The position numbers and the translations under genes are program-made. Below are positions 43,664-51,463 of a stretch of 64,000 bases of DNA, piece after piece. Source of the stretch: Arcanobacterium_A hippocoleae (GTDB lineage: Bacteria > Actinomycetota > Actinomycetes > Actinomycetales > Actinomycetaceae); the NCBI RefSeq assembly GCF_031456295.1, contig NZ_JAVDUJ010000001.1:1969042-2033041 (forward strand), given 5' to 3'. The number at the start of each line of letters is the position of its first letter. Position 1 is the stretch's first letter. Under the pieces are notes generated by a model. It saw nothing but the letters and a program-made list of their open reading frames with translations, was not told the origin of the DNA and searched no databases.

Positions 43664-45280
43664 ATGCTTTCAATTAACCTTGACACTATTTCTTTTTCTT
43701 ACGGTTCTCACCGTGTGTTGGATCATGTAAGCCTGCATGTTGGCGAGGGGGAACGAGCGGTACTCATCGGACCAAATGGCTGTGGTAAGACAACTCTGCT
43801 TAAGATCATTAGGGGAGACCTCCAACCAGATTCAGGAAGGGTTGTTTCTTGCACAGCAAATCACCTCGTGCCAGATCCTGATGGTTTTGAAGGCCAAGTA
43901 GCGAAGTACTTTGATGTCGCCCTAGGACCGCTCAACGACTTGTCGGCGCGCTTTAAGCAGATCACCGTTTCCCTTGCCAACGGTGATAAGGCGCAGGAAT
44001 CGGAATATGACCGGGTACTAGCGGAAATGACCGCACACGACGTATGGTCCCTCGATGCCCGAGCCGCTGAAGTACTAGCTGGTTTAGGACTGGCTGGAAT
44101 TGGCATGTCGTCGGAACGTGACATGTCATCATTGTCTCCCGGCCAGCGCGCGCGTTTACGGTTGGCAGCGCTGTTACTCTTACACCCCGACGTTCTGATT
44201 CTTGATGAGCCAACCAACCATCTCGATATCGCGGCAATCGACTTCTTATCCAACACAATCAAGAACTGGGCAGGGCCAGTGCTCCTAGCCAGTCACGATC
44301 GAGCCTTTATCGACAACATTGCGACCGTCATTTATGACATGGACGTCACCGTGTGGCGCGAACTTGCGAAGGCACAAGGTGACACGAGCGTCCAGGGTTT
44401 ACACCGTAACGCCGGAAACTACTCGGACTACCTGAATGCAAAGGAGACAGCGCGAAGCAAACACCATCAAATTCACGCTGAACAACAAACCCAGAAGCGT
44501 CACTTGCGAGTGCATCGTCAAGAGAGCATGAAGATCGCACGTGGTGGGGTCCGGCTCGAAACCGCTTCAGGGAAAGCAAAGAAATTCTACTCCGATCGAG
44601 CAGCATCAACGTCAGTTAAGCGAACACGCAATGACGATATGCGACTAGAGCGGCTCGATGAGCGCGAAGTAAGAAAACCTCGCTACTACGAATTGGAGTT
44701 CCCACACCGGCAAGGCCCCTTGACTACCGGAATCGCAGTATCAGCACGACAAGCTGGCGTGGCGCATCGACTTACACCACTAGACCTCGATCTTTCAGTA
44801 GGGGAGCACCTGTTAGTCACAGGCGCGAACGGTTCAGGAAAGACCACGCTTTTGAACTGGATTGCCACCGGCAAACCACCATCAGGCGCAACCGTAAGCG
44901 GGTTCTTGTCCCGAGATAGCTCCATCGGTCACGTACCTCAGCGTCTGCCTGTGGAAGAGGATCCCGGATTCGGTAGTGACATCTGGCGACATGGAATTGG
45001 AGCGATTGGCAAAGGAATCTTGCACCCATCGACGTGGTCTAGTCCCATCGCGGAGCTGTCTGCTGGAAACCAGCGCCGAGCACAGATTGCTATCGCATTA
45101 ACCAACCACCCTGCACTTCTGATCATTGATGAGTCGACCAACTACCTCGACCTCGATACTATGCAAGCGCTAGAAGATACTCTACAAACATGGGAAGGAA
45201 CGCTCATTATCGCGAGTCACGATCGATGGCTGATCGAACACTGGCATGGACGCAGACTTCAACTGACGCACAGTAAATAG
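43664..45280 (+). CDS. ABC-F ATPase, probable ribosomal-protection/resistance type
   Basis: A soluble protein of 538 residues with two ABC domains and no membrane segment. Domain 1 has GPNGCGKTTL, LSPGQRARLRLAAL and LILDEPTNHLD; domain 2 has GANGSGKTTL, LSAGNQRRAQIAIAL and LLIIDESTNYLD. The linker of about 90 residues is basic and helical, as needed to reach the peptidyl-transferase centre. Single ABC-F genes on mobile DNA in Gram-positive bacteria usually protect ribosomes from macrolides, lincosamides, streptogramins or pleuromutilins; the spectrum here is unknown. The ATG chosen has GGAG 8 nt upstream. It is the only intact gene between the recombinase remnants and the endonuclease, so it is probably retained cargo. 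Confidence 0.85.
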   Translation: MLSINLDTISFSYGSHRVLDHVSLHVGEGERAVLIGPNGCGKTTLLKIIRGDLQPDSGRVVSCTANHLVPDPDGFEGQVAKYFDVALGPLNDLSARFKQITVSLANGDKAQESEYDRVLAEMTAHDVWSLDARAAEVLAGLGLAGIGMSSERDMSSLSPGQRARLRLAALLLLHPDVLILDEPTNHLDIAAIDFLSNTIKNWAGPVLLASHDRAFIDNIATVIYDMDVTVWRELAKAQGDTSVQGLHRNAGNYSDYLNAKETARSKHHQIHAEQQTQKRHLRVHRQESMKIARGGVRLETASGKAKKFYSDRAASTSVKRTRNDDMRLERLDEREVRKPRYYELEFPHRQGPLTTGIAVSARQAGVAHRLTPLDLDLSVGEHLLVTGANGSGKTTLLNWIATGKPPSGATVSGFLSRDSSIGHVPQRLPVEEDPGFGSDIWRHGIGAIGKGILHPSTWSSPIAELSAGNQRRAQIAIALTNHPALLIIDESTNYLDLDTMQALEDTLQTWEGTLIIASHDRWLIEHWHGRRLQLTHSK

Positions 45281-45311
45281 CTTGATGAATGCTGAAAGCC
45301 CTGGTCAGGAA

Positions 45312-45386
45312 GTGGGTGCATGCGACCTGAAATCTGCACCCACCCAGCCAGATTTTGCACCCACCTGATCTAAAAATGCACCCACC
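45312..45386. repeat. TGCACCCACC repeats with 21-bp period
   Basis: TGCACCCACC occurs at 45335, 45356 and 45377, exactly 21 bp apart, with an inverted copy GTGGGTGCA at 45312-45320. Periodic terminal repeats of about 20 bp are a feature of IS21-family ends, so this may be an IS scar. It is too short and its spacers too A/T-like for a CRISPR array. Confidence 0.6.
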
Positions 45387-45434
45387 TGGGCTTTGTAGCC
45401 AAAGTTGAGTACAGACAACCGTTTGTACTCACTC

Positions 45435-45690
45435 TTGGATACAATGATTTGAGTGAGTTGAGAACCCCTCGGGTTACATGCTTTGCCTAGTCAAGCGCGT
45501 AATCCTAGGGGTTTTCTGCGTTCTGGGTGTGACAGAGTGGTCGCTGGGGAGGGTCGATTGGAGCTGAATCTGGTGTCTGTTGGGTGGTCTACTGGTCCGA
45601 GCGCCCGAGAGCGTCAAAAAGAGCAGGCTACCGTCAAAAGTATGGGTAGGCGCCAAAAGTGCTCACGGGGCGTCAGAAGACGCTAGCGGG
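45435..45690. repeat. Attachment-type module C: box, hairpin and 19-20 bp repeats
   Basis: The third copy: TTGGATACAA (45435-45444), a hairpin with outer stem AACCCCT/AGGGGTT and second stem GGGTTAC/GTAATCC (45463-45513), GGGGTTTTCTGCGTTC, then CGTCAAAAAG-like units starting at 45612, 45632, 45651 and 45671 (20, 19, 20 bp). It shares TCCGAGCGCCCGAG with module B. Here no recombinase fragment follows; the endonuclease gene comes next. Confidence 0.7.
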
Positions 45691-45740
45691 ATCATGGCTG
45701 GGACACGTGTGTCCAGACAGGCTTGGTCATCTTCGATTGA

Positions 45741-45746
45741 TAGAAT
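45741..45746 (+). promoter_or_regulatory. Probable leaderless promoter of the endonuclease gene
   Basis: TAGAAT ends 6 nt before the ATG and no Shine-Dalgarno sequence is present, the same geometry as at coaD. Leaderless, separate transcription of a restriction enzyme would keep its synthesis independent of the methyltransferase operon. Confidence 0.55.
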
Positions 45747-45752
45747 TTCGTC

Positions 45753-46715
45753 ATGGTAGAAGCATCTGAGATTGAGCGCGAGCTAGAGATAGCCCAAGAC
45801 ACGCTACAGGAGCTAGCTGGCGACGATGTGGATGCGATCGAGATAAAAAGCGTTGAGGCTGATGAGGCGCCGTTCCTCGCTCGGATCGTCAGCAAACTGA
45901 GCCCGATGGTCGGAAATCTTATGGAGCAGCGAATTGCTTCTATTCTCAATGAAGCCGCATCTGACGGGTTTGAGTGGCATCGGCAGGATCCCGGATTTCC
46001 AGACGCGGTGCTTGTCGATAGCACGTCCAGAGAGATTTTGGCAGGGTATGAGATCAAGGCTTGGTTCGTGTTGAGCACGGAGATTACTGGTCGTTTCCGC
46101 GAATCTGTGAATCTGCTTCTGGATCAAAATATCAATGTCGTGATCGTTGCTTGGTGTATGAGCAATCTCGTTTTTGGTGAGCCTAAAGTGCTCGGAACGC
46201 TAATTGTTTCTGGTGAAGAATTGGCGCGTAGTCGCGATAGTCATTATCACAAACCTCCGCACTATCTGACGATCGAGCCCAATGATACAAGCAGTCGGAC
46301 GGCAAATCTTCAGCAATCGAACGTAAATGGGTACAGATTACAGGTTGAGAAGTCTGATCCGAAGTTGCTCCAAGAGGCCTTGGATCGGGAGTTTTCTACG
46401 TCGAACCCGTGTTCTGAAGAGGCTCAAGCTGAGGCTACAGAATTGATGCGTGACCTCGAATATCGCCTCGATACGAACTTTGCGAAAATTGATCGCGTTG
46501 CAAACAAAGATGTCGAGGACTTCAAAAGGCGGATCATGAAATTGAAGTACCTAGACAAAACGATTTCGAGTTGGAAAACTGTGTTCTCAGATCTTACAAG
46601 CACTAATGATAAGAAACGGGAGAAGGCTGAAGCTACCATCATGCAGTTCTACGACTCGATGAAGGTCGAAGAACCTAAAACATCGGTTTCTGAAGAGTCT
46701 GAAGGCGCTCACTAG
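45753..46715 (+). CDS. Probable type II restriction endonuclease, PD-(D/E)XK
   Basis: A 320-residue protein I cannot assign to a named enzyme. It has a PD-(D/E)XK core: P83-D84 in DPGFPDAVLVDS, then E100-I-K102 in LAGYEIKAWFV, a spacing typical of restriction folds, followed by a beta-rich segment (NINVVIVAWCMSNLVFG). N-terminal and C-terminal regions are charged and helical. It converges on a DNA methyltransferase gene and overlaps its 3' end by 41 bp, so the two should form a restriction-modification pair. Recognition sequence unknown. The start is set by the leaderless promoter. Confidence 0.75.
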   Translation: MVEASEIERELEIAQDTLQELAGDDVDAIEIKSVEADEAPFLARIVSKLSPMVGNLMEQRIASILNEAASDGFEWHRQDPGFPDAVLVDSTSREILAGYEIKAWFVLSTEITGRFRESVNLLLDQNINVVIVAWCMSNLVFGEPKVLGTLIVSGEELARSRDSHYHKPPHYLTIEPNDTSSRTANLQQSNVNGYRLQVEKSDPKLLQEALDREFSTSNPCSEEAQAEATELMRDLEYRLDTNFAKIDRVANKDVEDFKRRIMKLKYLDKTISSWKTVFSDLTSTNDKKREKAEATIMQFYDSMKVEEPKTSVSEESEGAH

Positions 46716-47694
46716 CCATTTGGTAGAAATCATCGTTGATTTCGGCGGCCCACGGATGTCTTCCTAGCTGAAGCGCTGCTACGGAAGCGGTACAGAGTCC
46801 TCCAAACGGTTCCCAAACTGTATCTCCGGGATTGGTGCTTGCCTGGATGATACGTGTCATCAGGTCGAGCGGTTTTTGGTTCAGGTGGCTCGCACTCATT
46901 TGGGTAGGCTTACCTGCACGCGGGGCAGACTTAATGAGGCTTCCGCGATAACGCTCTCTACCTCTAAGACTTGGCCTGTCCCAAACGTTTGTTATGCCAT
47001 GTTCGTAGTTCCAGGGAGATCTAGTTCCCGCCCACTCGTCCGCGGTGACCGGAGATACCCCATTCAGTGAATAGTAGGGGCGGCCAGCAGGATCGCCGTG
47101 CTCGTTTGCGTACGCAACGATTTTCATCATTGCATCGACTGGCGGGTAGTACCAAAGCCAACCTTGGTCAAAGTACTTGCGAGTGGCAGCGTTTTTCACT
47201 CCGCATGCTTCGTTCGCTAGCCGTTGGGGAAGACCAGTTCTCTTCCACTCCGACAGAAGCCATTCCTTCATATGAATATGCCCAGAACTATTATCGGATG
47301 ACGAGATAAGTGGCTTGCGGGTGTAGAAAACACATACCTCTGTTACCACAGGGAAGCGACGTATCGTCTTGGAATTCACGTTACCTGCTACTTGCCCGAC
47401 GCCCTTATTCCAGATATTTGTGAACTCATATTGCCAGCCGTTCTCATCGAGGACGGGATGCGCATTTGCCCAGCCGACTTCTGTGTTCCAAAACCACAAT
47501 GTGGTCGCCAGAGTGGAACGCTTAGACCATTCTTCGATGTGAGGTCTGTACCAATCAGCTAGTCCGTCTGGGGTTCTAGGGTCGCCTGGAAAGCCTCCAA
47601 CTCCGTACGCGCCGTCGCTGACAATAGTGTTGGGCGTTTGCCATTGACTGTAGACATCAAGGGCGTCGTTGTGGAAAAGATTAAAGTCTGTCAT
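46675..47694 (-). CDS. Site-specific DNA methyltransferase, beta class (N4-cytosine or N6-adenine)
   Basis: A 339-residue SAM-dependent methyltransferase with catalytic motif IV first (IVSDGAYGVGGF) and the SAM motif last (GDTVWEPFGGLCTASVAALQ), preceded by HLNQKPLDLM, the beta-class order. Motif IV is S-D-G-A-Y instead of the common (D/S)PP(Y/F), a variant that leaves the target base uncertain. A target-recognition region fills the middle. GAGAGGCAGAT precedes the start. It is the last gene of the ABC-3C operon, 45 bp after the HTH gene, and probably protects host DNA from the convergent endonuclease. Confidence 0.85.
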   Translation of the reverse strand: MTDFNLFHNDALDVYSQWQTPNTIVSDGAYGVGGFPGDPRTPDGLADWYRPHIEEWSKRSTLATTLWFWNTEVGWANAHPVLDENGWQYEFTNIWNKGVGQVAGNVNSKTIRRFPVVTEVCVFYTRKPLISSSDNSSGHIHMKEWLLSEWKRTGLPQRLANEACGVKNAATRKYFDQGWLWYYPPVDAMMKIVAYANEHGDPAGRPYYSLNGVSPVTADEWAGTRSPWNYEHGITNVWDRPSLRGRERYRGSLIKSAPRAGKPTQMSASHLNQKPLDLMTRIIQASTNPGDTVWEPFGGLCTASVAALQLGRHPWAAEINDDFYQMASERLQTLQKPMF

Positions 47695-47739
47695 ATCTGC
47701 CTCTCGTTGGCTAGATGTTGTCTCTCGTGCTCGCGATAG

Positions 47740-47985
47740 TCAAGTTCGGGTCTCGTTAGAGGTACTTGAGTCCCGGCGCTCAACTTGGCAAATGTCTGAG
47801 ATGTTGCAATCCAGTGCTTCGCAAATCCGTAGAAGAATATCCGTGGTGACGTTGCCTCCACGTCCGAGCTTGGCGATGGTTGCTGGGCTGAGCCCTGCGA
47901 GTTCTTGGAGCTGGGTTTTGGTCATGTCACGGTCGATGAGGAGCTTCCACAGGGGTTTGTAGCTGAAGGTGGGGCTATTGGGCAT
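47740..47985 (-). CDS. XRE-family helix-turn-helix regulator
   Basis: An 81-residue Cro/C1-type HTH protein: LWKLLIDRDMTKTQLQELAG, LSPATIAKLGRGGNVTTDIL, RICEALDCNISDIC. It fits the short regulators near restriction-modification genes (C-protein-like) and may adjust expression of the operon, the endonuclease, or both. It overlaps the end of the ATPase gene by 11 bp, and GGAGGAACC upstream of its ATG lies inside that gene. The methyltransferase follows in the same direction. Confidence 0.88.
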   Translation of the reverse strand: MPNSPTFSYKPLWKLLIDRDMTKTQLQELAGLSPATIAKLGRGGNVTTDILLRICEALDCNISDICQVERRDSSTSNETRT

Positions 47986-49849
47986 CGGGTTCCTCCGTGT
48001 CGATGATGTCCTCGTCGTGGATGTCTTCGAGGAAGCCGTAGCGGCCGTGACTTTCTTGTTTGGTGAAGTAAATCAGGTTGCAACGGGATTGCAGTTTGGT
48101 GATGTCGGGCATGTATTTGATGTTGTCGACAATGATCATCTGACCGAGATCTTGACGCTCGGTCAGGAAGTCATACAGGGCTATCGGGATGGTCTCTCGG
48201 GCTTCTTGAAGCTCGGGATCGAGCTGCGGGTCATCGAGACCAAGGAGCGGAGTGTCGATCATGAGGACACCTGGGCTGTGCATGGCAGCCTCTGAGGCGA
48301 AGTATTCGCGCAGCGTGAGCAGCACCGCTGTGTTCACGAACGAACGGTAGCCCTTGCCTTGCTTGCTTTTCGTTTTCCCGTTGACCACGCCATCAAACAG
48401 TTCACGCGAGAACGTTGCACGGTCAAGACGCGGGAACGCACACGCCCCAAGAGTGTCGAGCAAGCCTTCGCTCATCTTTTCCCAAAACGATTCCGGGAAC
48501 TCATTGGTGGCATTGAAATTACCTTTGGGGAACGTCTTAGCTTGGCGCTCAGCGATTTCTTGCTCGATCGCTGTTTTGCGCTCGCGGAGTTCTTCCAGTT
48601 CGGTTTGCATCGCAACGACTGCATTGTTGGCGGCAATGCTGGATGCGAGGGCATGTAGTTGCGGGCGTAGCTGGTTTTCAATGTGTTCTGTAATGCGCCG
48701 GGAGTGGAAGGCTAGTTGTTGTTCTTCTGCAACGAGTGGTGCGTGTTCGGTTTCCATTTGGGTGATCGTCTGGCGTAGCCCGTCAAGCCTGGTGAGAAGG
48801 TTTTGCCGCTCGCGCGGATCAGGTTCAGCCGCGGCAGGCGTCTTGTCTGCTGGCAGGGTTTGCTCACAGATGGGACACGATTCAGGTGCGGGGATAGCAC
48901 TGGTAAGCACGTGGCCTTCGTGAACGAAGTCGAAACGGTCGATTTTGGCTTGGTAGGAGGACGCGAGTTCTTCGTAGCGATGCCGAAGCGCGCCAGATTC
49001 GGCTAACTGGTCACGGATTTCTTGGAGCCGGGAGGCTACCTGTTCACCTTCACGTGCAGCGTTCTCAATGAGCGTGTTGACGTGTGCGACCTGTGCAGAT
49101 AGTTCGTCGATAGTGCGTTGGGCTTGGTCGGGGTTGCTGGTTTCGAGGGCTGCTTCGAGGGTATCGATGCGTTGGCGTAGCTCGTCTGGTTTTGGAGTCA
49201 GGTAGTCGATGATCGCGTTGTTTCGTAGCTTCTTGGTTTCGTTGTTCTCCTCGCGTGCGTATGCGGCGTAGTCCTTGTCGGTGATGAACGCTGCGAGCGT
49301 GCATTTAGCGGCGGTGTGTGCCGTGTTTTGCTCTGGTAGGAGGATAGGGGCTTTCTTGGTGATGTTGTCTTCGTCAGCGTAGAACGCGTGGGAAACTGTG
49401 CGCCATGTTAGGTTTTGAACGTCGTAGTTCTGGTTCTTGATGACCTTGAGTTCATCAGGATTCTCGAACCCTGCTAGGCGCAGCCACAGGGAGTTGAGTA
49501 GCGCCCTGTTTTTGGTCTTGTTGAGCCGGTATTGTCCTGATGGGATCCGTTTGTCGGTGCTCGTAACGTCGACGATGGTGTGGCCTTGCCCGATTGGGCG
49601 TGTGAGCGTTAGTTGTCCGAACGGGGTGCGTAGCCCCATGCGTACTTCGGTGTATCCGGACTGCTCGTCGATGGCGAAATCCTTGGTGGCCGCGCCGAAC
49701 ATGTAGTCGATTGATTGCAAGACCCAGGATTTTCCGGTGTTTGATGGCCCGCACACGATATTGAGGCCGTCGGTGAGGTTGATGCGGGAGTCTTCGCGGG
49801 TGGGGTGTCCTGCCACCGTGATGTGAGTAATCCAAAAGCCTGGTTTCAT
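47975..49849 (-). CDS. ABC-three-component (ABC-3C) system ATPase, Rad50-like with zinc hook
   Basis: A 624-residue SMC/Rad50-type ATPase. Walker A is GPSNTGKS (34-41), the two coiled-coil arms (about 224-305 and 345-440) meet at a zinc-hook CPIC (325-328), a signature-like segment KQGKGYRSFVNTAVLL lies near 500, and Walker B is GVLMIDTPLLGLDDP near 530, ending with an IIVDN switch-like motif. Ibis-like short-armed ATPases with two small partner genes define ABC-3C systems, proposed by comparative genomics as anti-invader systems. Its start overlaps the stop of the middle component as ATGA, with AGGAGAG upstream. It presumably couples nucleic-acid or damage sensing to the partner proteins. 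Confidence 0.88.
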   Translation of the reverse strand: MKPGFWITHITVAGHPTREDSRINLTDGLNIVCGPSNTGKSWVLQSIDYMFGAATKDFAIDEQSGYTEVRMGLRTPFGQLTLTRPIGQGHTIVDVTSTDKRIPSGQYRLNKTKNRALLNSLWLRLAGFENPDELKVIKNQNYDVQNLTWRTVSHAFYADEDNITKKAPILLPEQNTAHTAAKCTLAAFITDKDYAAYAREENNETKKLRNNAIIDYLTPKPDELRQRIDTLEAALETSNPDQAQRTIDELSAQVAHVNTLIENAAREGEQVASRLQEIRDQLAESGALRHRYEELASSYQAKIDRFDFVHEGHVLTSAIPAPESCPICEQTLPADKTPAAAEPDPRERQNLLTRLDGLRQTITQMETEHAPLVAEEQQLAFHSRRITEHIENQLRPQLHALASSIAANNAVVAMQTELEELRERKTAIEQEIAERQAKTFPKGNFNATNEFPESFWEKMSEGLLDTLGACAFPRLDRATFSRELFDGVVNGKTKSKQGKGYRSFVNTAVLLTLREYFASEAAMHSPGVLMIDTPLLGLDDPQLDPELQEARETIPIALYDFLTERQDLGQMIIVDNIKYMPDITKLQSRCNLIYFTKQESHGRYGFLEDIHDEDIIDTEEPDAQ

Positions 49850-50292
49850 CGGGACTCTCCTGGGGTGGCTGCGGTGAGAATGAATGATGTGAGCGTGTTG
49901 GTGTCTTGGTCGTCGACACGCTCAATGGTCTCCAGCGCGGCGTTGAAAAAGTCCGTGGCGTATTGGGTGCTGAGCCGGTTAACCAGCGTGGCGCCTTCGT
50001 CACTGATGACGAAGCGTCCATGCCCGTTGTCCTGGGTGTAGTGGACGAGCCCTTGGATGGTCATGTGCTGCAAGGCTTGGGTCATGAGGTTGGTGCGGGC
50101 GTTCAGTTCGCCGGAGGCGAGCCGGTGGGTGCCGTTCACGTTCGTTTCGCCCAGACCGAAGGTGTGTGCATTGACGGTGAGCGTGTCAAGGCATGCCAAG
50201 TAGTCCACGTCGGTTGGCTCGTCGAGAAGGAATAGGAAGATCAGGGCGCGAAGCTCGGCTTCGAAGCTGGTATCGAGGGCTGAAAGTCTCAT
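49846..50292 (-). CDS. ABC-3C system middle component
   Basis: A 148-residue helical protein between the ATPase and the CTD protein, which identifies it by position and size as an ABC-3C middle component. RLSALDTSFEAELRALIFLF, then DYLACLDTLTVNAHTFGLGE and QALQHMTIQGLVHYT, read like a winged-helix fold; such components are thought to bridge ATPase and effector. I use the ATG that overlaps the upstream stop codon as ATGA, after GGTGG; a GTG four codons earlier is possible. The exact subfamily number is not assigned. Confidence 0.75.
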   Translation of the reverse strand: MRLSALDTSFEAELRALIFLFLLDEPTDVDYLACLDTLTVNAHTFGLGETNVNGTHRLASGELNARTNLMTQALQHMTIQGLVHYTQDNGHGRFVISDEGATLVNRLSTQYATDFFNAALETIERVDDQDTNTLTSFILTAATPGESR

Positions 50293-51284
50293 GCGTCCAC
50301 CCACGACAATCTGCCTTGTGCGGCCAGTTCATGACATGAGCCTTTACGACTCCACACGTCGATAAGGGTGATGATTTGATCGAGCCGCTGACGATCGAGT
50401 TGGACTTGAACAGCTTGGGCTAGGGTGGCCAGGAGCCGTTCGACACCGTTTGGGTAGGTGCGCAGGTTTGTGTCGGTGACTCCGGCGTGCATGCTGTCAA
50501 GGAACTCGTCGAACATTGCCTTGCCGTTATGGATACAGCTCCATGAGGCTTCTCGTACCCATTCGGCGCTGTAGAACGCTTTGCGTTGGTCTTGGAAATG
50601 AGCCGACCAGCGTGGCGGAATATCGTCAATCACCGGTTCTAGATTGCTGGTGGGCAATCCTTCGCAGTAGGCGTGCAGTAAGGCGGCGACGTAGATGAGT
50701 TCGTCGGGCTGAATATGTTCGGGAACGTCCTTTTTCGGTGGAAGCCCCACTGATTGATCGCCAAGGCGCAGCCGGTTGGTTTTCTCATCAATATACGGAG
50801 CAACCGACTGCGGGGCGGGTGTGGGCAGGTTGAGCGAAACCTCGAGTGGTGACGGGGCGGTGTCGCGGATAGAGACGAGGACTTCGCGGATGAGCGCACC
50901 GAGACCACGTCCAACATTGCCTTTGTTGATTCTCGCATCGATATGGTGCAACCTGTCGGCGAGTTCATTGAGAACGGGCTCTTGATACCAGTCGAGCAGG
51001 TTCGAGGAGAATTCTTCTTCATCCCACCTTCCAGCAAGTTCACCTGCAAAGTCCGGCTTCATCGGATACGAGCCGTTCGCATACCCCTTCCACGTGGAAA
51101 CGGCACGCAGCTCGATAGCTGTCCGTTCATCACCCGTGTCAGGTGCTGGTACGAGTCCCAGGTCGATGACGAATGCGGTGAACTCGCCAAGCTTGCGGGT
51201 GCCTTTCATCATTGGACGAAGCGCATCGACGAGTTGCGTGAAGTTATTCTTCTCGCCCAATTTCACCTCCGCAATCGCGTTCAA
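50289..51284 (-). CDS. ABC-3C system protein with C-terminal ABC-3C domain (CTD)
   Basis: A 331-residue protein that opens the operon. The last 95 residues have the ABC-3C CTD pattern: FYSAEWVREASWSCIHNG, YPNGVERLLATLAQAV, IITLIDVWSRKGSCHELAAQ and a terminal LSWVDA; the Lys-Gly-x-Cys-His motif and W-V-D end are characteristic. In this class the CTD tethers a variable N-terminal effector. Here the N-terminus (about 1-110) is helical with STWKGYANGSYPMKP and no nuclease motif that I can recognise. The start is a TTG without a strong binding site; an internal GTG at codon 7 is an alternative. Confidence 0.78.
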   Translation of the reverse strand: MNAIAEVKLGEKNNFTQLVDALRPMMKGTRKLGEFTAFVIDLGLVPAPDTGDERTAIELRAVSTWKGYANGSYPMKPDFAGELAGRWDEEEFSSNLLDWYQEPVLNELADRLHHIDARINKGNVGRGLGALIREVLVSIRDTAPSPLEVSLNLPTPAPQSVAPYIDEKTNRLRLGDQSVGLPPKKDVPEHIQPDELIYVAALLHAYCEGLPTSNLEPVIDDIPPRWSAHFQDQRKAFYSAEWVREASWSCIHNGKAMFDEFLDSMHAGVTDTNLRTYPNGVERLLATLAQAVQVQLDRQRLDQIITLIDVWSRKGSCHELAAQGRLSWVDA

Positions 51285-51373
51285 TCGCTGTCAATCGGTT
51301 GACCATCGCCTACTCACGCGCAGATTCGTTTAATGGAAATGCAAGAGCGGAACGAGTGACAACATCCTTTCTG

Positions 51374-51379
51374 ATTATA
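51374..51379 (-). promoter_or_regulatory. Probable promoter of the ABC-3C/methyltransferase operon
   Basis: On the minus strand TG-TATAAT forms an extended -10 about 90 nt before the CTD gene. It is the best -10 match in the region and would serve all five operon genes. Confidence 0.5.
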
Positions 51380-51408
51380 CAGTCTCGCTTCACTCTTGGC
51401 GTGTTCAT

Positions 51409-51424
51409 CTACGCGAACGCGTAG
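51409..51424 (+). other. Leader hairpin 1 (before the 47-residue protein)
   Basis: CTACGCG-AA-CGCGTAG, a perfect 7-bp palindromic stem 40 bp before the start of the first phage-region gene. Confidence 0.6.
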
Positions 51425-51463
51425 TCGTGTCGCAACGAGCGTGGGCAGGAGGTGAGAAGAGAC

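Noticed and set aside
45335..45386. Possible CRISPR array from regularly spaced TGCACCCACC
   Set aside because: Repeat of 10 bp and spacers of 11 bp are far too short, and no cas genes are present.
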